64,000 nt of DNA from Gemmatimonadota bacterium. GTDB lineage: Bacteria > Gemmatimonadota > Gemmatimonadetes > Longimicrobiales > Gaopeijiaceae. Of this stretch, positions 7,592 to 15,345 are shown one piece after another; the stretch's first letter is position 1, and each line of letters opens with the position of its first letter. Position numbers and translations under genes: made by a program. The notes below the pieces were generated by a model. The model was not told the origin of the DNA, made no database searches, and saw only the letters and a list, made by a program, of their open reading frames with translations. The stretch is from positions 1 to 64,000 of the forward strand of contig JAWKQN010000020.1 in assembly GCA_041390125.1 (NCBI GenBank), in the 5' to 3' direction.

Positions 7592-8090
7592 GTGTACGCA
7601 GCAGGCGGAACAGTACCAAAGCTCTTGAGCGAAATGAGAAGTGACTCAGTACGCCGAGTCGTTCTCGAGCACTTACAAGTTGCTCTAGCGTTCCAGTACT
7701 CCACTGACGTGACGGCGCGCGCTTTGCGGGCACTCGAAATGTCCGAGTTTCTCGCGGACGCGCGCCGCCTGAAGCTGTCGTCCGGTATCTGCGGCGGTTG
7801 ACGAAGTGCTATGTGGCGGGCTTCCTACCAGAGTGTGTGATCTTGTGCCGTGGAATACTGGAGAACGCCATCAAAGACAGGTTCACCGCTGCGGGAATAG
7901 ATGCTCCCGAGACACAAAGACAGAGAATCAATGAGGCGGCTCGACTAGGGTGGCTTTCGCGGGAAGGAAAGGAGAGCGCCCATCAGGTGTGGACCTGGCA
8001 ACAAGGCCGTCCACGACGACCCCGGAGGTAACCAAGGACGTGTTCGGCACGATCAAGATGGTTGCTGGAGTCCTAAGGCAACTGTACTAG
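7592..8090 (+). pseudogene. DUF4145-like protein, frameshifted
   Basis: The frames joined are MRSDSVRRVVLEHLQVALAFQ...EMSEFLADARRL, then AVVRYLRRLTKCYVAGFLPECVILCRGILENAI from about 7775, then GNKAVHDDP and EVTKDVFGTIKMVAGVLRQLY to the TAG at 8088-8090. The pattern of a bundle of helices with LCRxxLE, NEAxRLG and a final GNxAVHD resembles DUF4145 domains, which occur alone or attached to restriction and defence proteins. The function is unknown. Three single-base shifts interrupt it (near 7775, 8000 and 8028). Upstream, 7372-7591 of the cassette holds no frame I can support. Confidence 0.6.
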
Positions 8091-8155
8091 AAGAAGCCAA
8101 GACCCTGGCCGGGTGGAGTCGTGGACCGCGCCCGATAACAAGTAGGTTGCCGGCT

Positions 8156-9423
8156 TGTACAAGCACGGTAATCCCCTGACAGTGGTCCCCACCGAGGGAG
8201 TTGTCTAGGCGGCTTTGGAGCGGGACCTCATTCGCGGCGTACGCGCGGCGCGGTTGGGGGTGGCGAGAGGCGCGGCGTCGGGCTCGTGGGCGGGGATGCC
8301 GGCCACAAAGACGTCGTAGGGCGTGCGGCCCTCCATGGCACGGCCGCGGTGCGGCCGGCGGCGGTTGTAGGCCTCCAGATAGGCATCGAGATCGACCTGC
8401 ATCTCGTCGATCGTCTCGTACCAGGTGGTTCGGCCCTTGAGGCGGAGATGCTCATCGAGCAGCGTCCGGTGGAAGCGCTCGATGAAGCCGTTGGACTGGG
8501 GCCTGCGGACCTGGGTGGTACGGTGCTCGATCTCCTCGAGCTGGAGGAAGAGCTCGTAGGGGTGCTGGTCGGGTCGACCGCAGTACTCGCGCCCGTTGTC
8601 GCTGAGCACCGTTCGGACCCTGACCCCGTGGGCTTCGAAGAAGGGCAACACGTCGTTGTTGAGGACGTGCACCGCCGTCAGGGGCAGCTTGCTGGTGTAG
8701 AGCCGTGCCCAGACGTAGCGACTGAAGCAGTCGAGCACGGTCTGGATGTAGACCTTCCCGACACCCTTCAGGGTGCCAGCGTAGAAGGTGTCGACGGCCA
8801 CCAGCTCGCCGGTGGCGTTGACCTGGATCTGGCGTTCGCGGAACTCGGGGTTGAAGCGCTCCAGCACGCGGATCTGCGCCTCCGTCAATGTGAGTTGGCG
8901 CTCGCGAGCCGTCTCCTCGAGTCGCAGGAGGCGCTCGTGCTTGGTCTCCAGACCGTGGCGGCTCCAGACGCCCCGGACCCCTCCCGAGCTGACCTGGATG
9001 CCCCGCAGCAGCAGCTCATCCGCGACGCGCTGGGGTCCGTGCGTCGGGCACTCCAAGGCGTAGTCCAGGATGGCCTGCTCGACCTCCGCGCTGACGCGGT
9101 TGGGGTGCGGTCCTCGGGGCCCGGGCAGCCGATCGAGCAGTCCTTCGGCCCCGAATGTCTGGAAGTTGCGCCGGATCTCATAGAACTGCTGCCGGCTGTA
9201 GCCGACGATCTTGCAGGCCTTCGAGACGTTCCCCAGTTCCTGGGCCAACTGTAGCAGGGACAGCTTCCGCCGTGCTACCTTCTCTGCTTGGACGGTGGTC
9301 ATCGCCGTTTCTCTCCCGATGGTTGGTGAGTGACTTCGACATCTCTCAACTAACCCTCGGTGTGGACGGCTGGCCACCGTCCTCTTTTGTGGTCAGGTGT
9401 CAGGCGATTACCGTGCTAGCTCA
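8156..9423 (-). mobile_element. IS481-family insertion sequence, complete
   Basis: The ends are TGTACAAGCACGGTAATC on the left and, reversed, TGAGCTAGCACGGTAATC on the right, imperfect inverted repeats starting with TG. They are flanked by a 7-base target duplication gccggct (8149-8155 and 9424-9430). The 1,268-bp element holds one transposase gene on the minus strand. Insertion is within an attC site. Confidence 0.85.
8205..9302 (-). CDS. IS481-family transposase
   Basis: This is an intact 365-aa transposase. The N-terminal helix-turn-helix (residues 12-55, LAQELGNVSKACKIVGYSRQQFYE) is followed by a leucine-rich linker. An rve integrase core follows with D171 (VAVDTFYAG), D235 (LSDNGREY) and E275 (NGFIERFHRT) as the likely DDE triad. 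The ATG at 9302 (MTTVQAEK) is preferred because family members begin near this point. An upstream in-frame ATG at 9377 would add 25 unrelated residues. The gene is undamaged, in contrast to its frameshifted neighbours, which suggests a recent insertion. Confidence 0.9.
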   Translation of the reverse strand: MTTVQAEKVARRKLSLLQLAQELGNVSKACKIVGYSRQQFYEIRRNFQTFGAEGLLDRLPGPRGPHPNRVSAEVEQAILDYALECPTHGPQRVADELLLRGIQVSSGGVRGVWSRHGLETKHERLLRLEETARERQLTLTEAQIRVLERFNPEFRERQIQVNATGELVAVDTFYAGTLKGVGKVYIQTVLDCFSRYVWARLYTSKLPLTAVHVLNNDVLPFFEAHGVRVRTVLSDNGREYCGRPDQHPYELFLQLEEIEHRTTQVRRPQSNGFIERFHRTLLDEHLRLKGRTTWYETIDEMQVDLDAYLEAYNRRRPHRGRAMEGRTPYDVFVAGIPAHEPDAAPLATPNRAARTPRMRSRSKAA

Positions 9424-9728
9424 GCCGGCTCCGCGCCGCGCTCCGCACGGCGCTCCGTCCCAACCGGCCACCACGAGTTGGGTTTGTGACTGGCGGTGCA
9501 CGGCACTGCGAACGTAGCGTGCCATCAGAACGTGGGTGCCGGGGCCGGTTCGGCAACCCCTGGAACGTTAACTGACATCGCCCCTGCTGGCCTCGTGGCG
9601 GGGACGTGGGCCGCGGTACGGAGCAGCATGAGCCGCTGGCAACCTGGGTCTCGAGAACTCAAGTCTACGCCGAGAGGGGCGGGTACCTCCAATGGGGAGC
9701 GAGTGCGCGAGCGCACCGCCTCGGTCGG

Positions 9729-10175
9729 TCAACCACCCGGACGTCCCTCTCCCAACTCGCGGCAGTACGCATACAGCGCGTCGTAAACGATGAACTCGCG
9801 GTCCAGGATCTCGTGGTCGTCGCGCAGGTCGAGCGCGCCGAACCCCTCGGCGATCGCCTTCAGGCCGGGCGCCTCCGGGCGGCCGTAGAGGTCCTCCGAG
9901 ACATCGGCACCGTGCACGATCTGCGCGAGCCGTGCGACCGCGGGATCGTCGATCCCATAGCGCGTTACGATCGCCTCGAAGCTGCAGCGGCCGTCGTGGT
10001 GCCCGAGTTCCACGCCCGGGACGTCGAACGGCGTAGCGCCCTCGCGCGCGGCGGTCGGGAGCACCTGATCGGGGGCTTCGAACAGGAACTCCGCGTCCGG
10101 GTCGACGAACTTTCGGATCAGCCAGGGGCACGCGACCCGGTCCACCTTCACGCGCTCTCTCGTAACCCACTTCAT
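9729..10175 (-). CDS. Chromate-resistance ChrB C-terminal-domain protein
   Basis: This 148-aa protein is a stand-alone version of the C-terminal domain of ChrB. The signature is present: KWVTRERVKVDRVACPWLIRKFVDPDAEFLF, then DVPGVELGHHDGRCSFEAIVTRYG and LAQIVHGADV. ChrB proteins are linked to chromate resistance as regulators or exported resistance factors. The gene overlaps the preceding ChrB gene by four bases (ATGA at 10172-10175), so the two are translationally coupled, and the domain therefore occurs twice in a row. It is intact. Between the attC core at 9573 and this gene, about 155 bases show nothing recognisable. Confidence 0.85.
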   Translation of the reverse strand: MKWVTRERVKVDRVACPWLIRKFVDPDAEFLFEAPDQVLPTAAREGATPFDVPGVELGHHDGRCSFEAIVTRYGIDDPAVARLAQIVHGADVSEDLYGRPEAPGLKAIAEGFGALDLRDDHEILDREFIVYDALYAYCRELGEGRPGG

Positions 10176-10975
10176 CGTGTCCCCCTTTTCAGGCGGCTCT
10201 TGAGTGCTGTGTACAGATCGGCAAACAACACGAAACCTCGTTGGAGCCGGGCGTCGTCGTCCGGCTCCGAGGCGACGAGGCCTTCAAGCAGCAGCTCCAC
10301 TCCGGGCGCTTCCGGGCGGCCGAACCGCCCTTCCTTCAGGTCGATGTCGTGCACCACCTGCGCGAGCGCGGCAAGTGCCGCGTCGCCCGGTGCGAAGGTG
10401 CTCGCGAGCACCTCGCACGTGCAGCTGTCCCCCGCGTGCGTGTATTCGCCTTCATACATGTCGAAGCGCAACTCACCGGGCGCTGGCTCGTAGCCGTCCG
10501 GATCCACGAAGCGAAAGCGCGCGTCGGGGTCCACGAAGCGGCGGATCAGCCAGGCGCTGGCGATGCGATCGACATGCACGCCGCGGCGGGTGACCCAGGT
10601 GCGTCCGACCAGATGCGAGAAGTCCTCTCCGTGCGTCGAGTCCCCCTTGCCGGTGTCGGTGCCTCCACCTGGCCAGTCCTCGCCGTTCGGGGTGTCCTCG
10701 GGCTCGCGTACCTGCGCGAGCGCCGCCACCTGCTCCGGGGACAGGCCCGGGAGTAAGCGCGAATCGCATTGAAGCGCGCCCCCCCCGTCCGCCTCGATCT
10801 CGCGCATCAGCCACTCGAAGTCCTCGCGTGCTGCGTCGTCCGCCGGCAGCACCCAGGCGGCATTCTTGAGCGCGACTGCGCCAATCTGCTGCATGCGCCG
10901 CCAGACCTTTACTCGCAGACAGCTCCGGCGTGGCCGGGATCTGATGTAGCAGGAGGAGCCATGCCGATCGCTCAT
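10172..10975 (-). pseudogene. chrB: ChrB chromate-resistance protein, N-terminal frameshifts
   Basis: The C-terminal 230 residues are open: RVKVWRRMQQIGAVALKNAAWVLP, an FEWLMREIEADGG helix, then the ChrB C-terminal domain TRRGVHVDRIASAWLIRRFVDPDARF...THAGDSCTCEVL. The first residues lie in two other frames (MSDR, then WLLLLHQIPATPELSA) with shifts near 10963 and 10926. The restored order (WLLLLHQIP, RVKVWRRM) is that of full ChrB proteins. It follows the MFS gene directly and overlaps the next gene by four bases. As written, the start is lost to frameshifts. A single uncorrected read error at each point would restore it. Confidence 0.75.
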
Positions 10976-12183
10976 GCCGGGCGCCCTTCGACAGTGAGCG
11001 CGAAGACCGCCGGCACCGGCGAAACCTACCAGCGCAGCGGCCACGAAGGTCGCGACGGGCGCGCGTCCAGAGGATCCCGCCGATGAGGGCCGCGCGATGG
11101 CCACGCTCCGCACCAGATAGTAGAGCCTGACCGAGCGGGCCCGTGCGTGCGGCAGCGCGAGGTCGATGAGGGCCTTGCGCGAGGGTTCACCAATCTCGCG
11201 CAGGCCACCGACCACGAAGGCGAGCAGCAGGGTGGCGAAGCTGTGTGCGGATGCGACGGCGAGCGGGAAGAGCGAGAACGCGACGAACGTGGCTACCACG
11301 AAGCCCTCTCGGCCCGCTCGGTCGCCCATGCGCGCGGCGGGCAGGTACACCAGCATGGCGGTTACCATCTCGACCCCCACCAGAAGCGCGCCGAATGCGG
11401 GTGCGGGAGACGCTTTACCATGCTCATGGCGTAGAGGATGATGAACACGCCGGCCATGCCTTCGCACGCTCGGACCAGGATGTCCGAAGCGAGCAGCCAC
11501 CGGAGCGAATGCGGAAGAGACCTTCCAGACGCCGCGTATGCCCAGGGCCGCGGCGGGAGGGGAAGATCGAGCCGGATGCGCGAGACGAGCACCAGCGTTA
11601 GAAGCGCGAGCGCACCAGACGCGGCGAGGCCCAAGCGGATGCCCGGCTGTACACCGTAGCGCAGGATGGCCAGTCCACCCAGCGTGGGCGCGACCACGAT
11701 GGGCAAGCGACGCATAATGGCCTGGACGGTGAAGCCCATCGCACGACTGCCTTCGGGAGCGCGTCGCCCACGACCGCGAGCGTGGACTCGCCATGCTCGT
11801 CCAGTCAGGGCGAGCGAGCCCAACGAACAGCCACGGCCAGTCGGGCGCGATCAGGTACGCGAGGTAGCCCAAGGCGGCGACCCCGACGAGGATGCGCAAC
11901 GTGGTCCGGCGTCCGAAGCGGTCCGAAGCCCAGCCGCCCGAGCTACTGGTAGAGTCCGTCCAGCAGGTCCTGGCCGCTGCCGTAGAGACCGATCGCCGCG
12001 GCCGGCGCGCCCAGCACTTCCATATACTTGGGCACGAACCGCCGCCAGAGATGTTCGCCGAGTCCCATCAGGAACATCGCACCCGCGACGGACGCGACGT
12101 TGCGCTCGAGGGCGGAAGGCCCGGAGCCCGCCACCGATCGCTCGGTTCTTGGCAGGGGCGGTGAGCGACTCCGGGGTGGCCAT
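10976..12183 (-). pseudogene. MFS transporter of the chromate block, frameshifted
   Basis: On the minus strand from the ATG at 12183, joined frames give MATPESLTAPAKNRA, ERNVASVAGAMFLMGLGEHLW, then a run with RFVPKYMEVLGAPAAAIGLYG. Further on come WASDRFGRRTTLRILVG, AIMRRLPIVVAPTLGG and MVTAMLVYLPAARMGDRAGR. The motifs (SDRFGRRT and the second-half ARMGDRAGRE) are those of major facilitator transporters with 12 membrane helices, length about 400 residues. At least five shifts break it. Its place at the head of a chrB operon suggests export of chromate or an oxyanion, but no substrate can be read from the sequence. Confidence 0.72.
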
Positions 12184-12220
12184 CGGGGCGCATAACTGGC
12201 TTCGCAGACGGCACGACACG

Positions 12221-12239
12221 CGTGTATCATTGATACACG
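12221..12239. promoter_or_regulatory. Palindromic operator between the chr block and DUF1259
   Basis: CGTGTATC-ATT-GATACACG is a perfect inverted repeat with 8-base arms in the 88-base gap between the divergent starts at 12183 (minus) and 12272 (plus). Its position suits a regulator that controls both directions. ChrB itself is a regulator in some chromate clusters and could be the ligand-sensing binder. This is inference. Confidence 0.65.
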
Positions 12240-12271
12240 TACCAGGGTACCTCATGCACAAGGAGAACGCC

Positions 12272-13143
12272 ATGTCGTTCCTGCGAATCCGAGTGATCGT
12301 ACCGGTCCTGATGGCGACCTTCCCGGCCTCCGCGCTGTCCCAGACGGCTGCCGGGGACCCTTGGGCAGCCGTGGGAGAGATCCTCCAGACCGAGAACGTG
12401 AGCGCATCGCCGTACCATCGGTACACCTTCCGAGGACGGACCGTGTCCGTCTTGGCGGCGTCGACGTGGCGGCGGGCATCGCGTTGGGGGGCGTGGGTCG
12501 GGTTCGCCGGGGAGCCGGACCGGGCCATGGTCATGGGGGACCTGGTCGTAACGGCGGGGGAGCTGGGTCCCGTGCTGGCGGAACTGTCGCCAGGACGTGG
12601 ACGTAACGGCCATTCACAACCATCTGGCCGGAGAGACGCCTCAGGTCCTCTACGTCCATTTCCACGTTCAGGGGAGGCCCGCGACGTCGCGGCCCGGATC
12701 GACCGCGCCGTTCGGCTCACCGGCACGCCGCGCCCGGTGCCGGCCCCCTGCGCCGAGGCGCACGCCCTCATGGATACGGCAATGGTGTTCCGCACTCGGG
12801 GTGCGGGCTCGGCCAGCGGCCCCATCACCAAGGTCTCCACGGTGCTCGTACCTGGGGAGGTGACCATGACGGACATCCGGTTCTCCCGGCCCTGGGGTAC
12901 GGAACACCGATCAATTCCAGGGTCGCCGACGACCGGGTGGTGGCGACGGGCGACTTCGCCGGGTTGGGCACAGCCCTGGATCCCCTTCTCGACGCCATGG
13001 CGCGGCACGGCATCGTGGCCACCGCTCTCCACAGCCATCTGATCGACGAATCGCCGCACATCTACTATGTGCACTTCTGGGCCGACGGGGCTCCGGGCGA
13101 TGTCCTGCTCGGTCTCCGGGCGGCCATGGATGCTGTTCGCTGA
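12272..13143 (+). pseudogene. DUF1259 (LppY/LpqO-type) secreted protein, frameshifted
   Basis: The start ATG at 12272 has the ribosome site aaggag. An alternative in-frame start is 12254. The signal peptide is MSFLRIRVIVPVLMATFPASALSQ, and it is followed by DPWAAVGEILQTENV. Joined frames then give the two DUF1259 repeats. The first ends VDVTAIHNHLAGETPQVLYVHFH. The second ends GIVATALHSHLIDESPHIYYVHFWADG. The paired H-N/S-H-L...YVHF motifs are the hallmark of this family. Shifts lie near 12430, 12490, 12590, 12690, 12770, 12870 and 12910. DUF1259 function is unknown. Its position opposite the chromate genes hints at a shared regulator. Confidence 0.75.
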
Positions 13144-13189
13144 TCCGGGGACTCATCCACTCACCTGCGCTCCCGTGCATCGTGTCGTG

Positions 13190-15337
13190 ACCCGGAAGTA
13201 CCCGCTGGACACTCCTGCTTCTTGCGACTCTCCCGGTCGCGGGGGTGCGCAGACATCGCTGGAACGCCCGTCGCTCGTGGGCACACGGCGTGATCCTATC
13301 CATCTGGACGGACGTGTGGAGGAGCCCGCCTGGTTCGGGGGCGACTCCATCGCCGCCCTCACGATGACCGAGTCGATGGAGGGCGTGTGACAACGGGGCG
13401 GACCGTCGTCCGGGTTCTGCCGACGGGGGCGCCCTGTTCATCGCAGTGGTGGCCCATGATCCCGACCCCGACGCCATCGTGTCCTTCTCAGCTAGCGCGA
13501 TCCGGCCTGAGTGGGGAGGATCACGTCATCCCGGCCCTCGACACGTACCTGGATGGACGCCGGGATACACGTTCGCCGTCAACCCCGCTGGGGCACGTTA
13601 CGATGCCCTGATCTCGGGAACCGGTGAACGTCAGAGCGCCGACTGGGACGGCATCTGGGAAGCGCGCACCGCACGTGGCCCCTGGGGGTGGTCGGCGGAG
13701 ATCCAGATCCCCGTAGGCACCCCTGGGCTTCCAGCCCGGTCTGACGGAGTGGGGCTTCAACGTACAGCGCCAGATCCAGCGCCTGCAGGAGACGAGCCGG
13801 TGGTCCAGCCCCCGACGAGACTTCCAGATCACGCAGGTGGCACGGGCCGGACGTCTCACTGGCCTTCCCGACTTCCGCCTCGGCCTGGGCCTGACCGTGC
13901 GTCCTTCGGTGGTTGTCGGTGTGGAGGCGCCAGAACCGACGGTGGCGTCCGACGGCACGGGGCGCGCCAGCCTGGATGTGACCCAGCGGCTGGGAAGCAA
14001 CCTCCTGGCGTCCCTCACGCTGAACACGGACTTCGCCGAGACGGAGGTGGATACCCGCCAAACCAACCTCACGCGCTTTCCCCTGCTCTTTCCGGAGAAG
14101 CGCACGTTCTTTCTGGAAGGGTCGGACATCTTCGCCTTCGGCTTCGGGACGGGCCAGGATCTCCTTCCCTTCCAGAGCCGGCGGTTGGGCCTGGTCTCGG
14201 GGACTCCCGTGCCCCTGGATGTGGGCGCCAAGGTCAGCGGGCGGACCGGCAACACCAACCTGGGCCTGCTGAGTGTTCGCACCGGCGCAGAGTCCGGCCT
14301 TGCTCCGGCGTCCACCATGACGGTGGGCCGGATCCGTCAGAACGTCCTGGGGGAGTCGTCGGTTGGGGCCCTCGGTACGCTGGGGGATCCGCTGGGCCGG
14401 GACGGGGCATGGACCGCCGGCACGGACTTCACCTACCGCACCTCCCGGTTCCTGGGTGACAAGAACTTTGTCGCGGCAGCCTGGGGACTGGCTACGGGAC
14501 GTGAGGGACTGGTGGGCGAGCGCTCGGCATGGGGCGTGGCGTTGGACTACCCAAACGACCTCTGGGACATCTACACCTCCTTCAAGCGCATCGGTGATGG
14601 GTTCGATCCGTCCCTGGGCTTCGTGCCGCGTAGGGGGATCCAGGCCTGGCAGGCCAACGTCACCTGGCTTCCCCGCCCGGGATGGCCGTGGCTGCGCTAC
14701 ATGCGCAACGAGCTCTTCCTCACGCTGGTCACCGATCTGGACGGAGCATGGGAGTCGTATCGCATCTTCACGGCCCCGCTGAACTGGCGTTTCGAGAGCG
14801 GGGATCGTCTGGAGTTGAACTGGGCGCCAGAGGGAGAGCGGCTACCGGAGGACTTCGAGATCTCCGACGGTGTCGTCATTCCCGCAGGGCCCTATCACTG
14901 GGACAGGTATCGAGTCGAGCTTCAGCTCGCGGACAAGCGCCGTGTCAACGGGCAGTTCTCCTGGTGGTTCGGTGAGTTCTACGGTGGGAACCTTGACCAG
15001 TACCAGGCCCGCCTGGGCATCCGGCCATCGGCAACGCTGGGCCTCGACCTCACCGCTTCACGCAACGTGGGAGAGCTACCCGAGGGGCGCTTCGTTCAGG
15101 AGGTGATCGGCTCCCGCGTGCGCGTGAACGTCTCGCCCGACCTGCAGCTCTCCGCCCTGGTGCAGTACGACAACGCTTCGGAAAGACATCGGGACGAACA
15201 CACGGCTCCGATGGACCTTCGATCCCGCCGGGGAGCTCTTCGTCGTCTACAATCACAACGTGCGGGACATGGAGGACCGCTGGGAGAAGCAGTCCAACCA
15301 GTTGCTGGTCAAGGTTCAGTATGCGTTGCGGCGCTAG
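13190..15337 (+). pseudogene. DUF5916 outer-membrane protein 1, frameshifted
   Basis: The N-terminal carbohydrate-binding-like domain is scattered over frames: LLLLATLPVAG signal, DPIHLDGRVEEPAWFGGDS, GALFIAVVAHDPDP, YTFAVNPAGARYDA. From about 13770 one frame is open through the barrel, including NLTRFPLLFPEKRTFFLEGSD, the family signature. A last shift near 15190 hides the end, which reads TRLRWTFDPAGELFVVYNHN and LLVKVQYALRR before the TAG at 15335-15337. Because of that shift the raw frame runs on into the next gene and looks like one fused protein. Family members are outer-membrane beta-barrels with an external sugar-binding-like domain. Substrate is unknown. Confidence 0.8.
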
Positions 15338-15345
15338 ACGATGTC

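Larger units (their letters stand above)
1023..9573 (+). mobile_element. Integron cassette array (sedentary chromosomal type)
   Basis: Successive units of short gene plus imperfect palindrome are each bounded by a 7-base core GTTRRRY or GTTATCN. The palindromes begin with the complementary core (YAAC) and pair over the next 10-20 bases, for example aaagggatctccgg with cggagatcctt in the site at 1351-1512. Eight of the sites share about 160 bp of related sequence, which is typical of resident chromosomal integrons rather than mobile ones. Polarity (gene, then attC ending in GTTRRRY on the right) puts the integrase to the left. No integrase or attI is in this window. Confidence 0.87.
8133..9573 (+). 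repeat. attC site split by an IS481-family element
   Basis: The left part is 8133-8155 (core CGATAAC, then aagtaggttgccggct) and the right part is 9424-9573, ending in core GTTAACT (9567-9573). Removing the element and one copy of the duplicated gccggct gives a 166-bp site of the long family. Confidence 0.83.

Noticed and set aside
7455..7733. Minus-strand frame ending KIAEALDYLTPKMVECPGC
   Set aside because: It has a CPGC motif, but there is no start or ribosome site that fits, and it overlaps the DUF4145-like gene. Not enough support.
10172..11899. A 575-residue minus-strand frame joining MFS and ChrB
   Set aside because: It is made by frameshifts. The MFS and ChrB parts lie in different true frames, and other family members are separate proteins.
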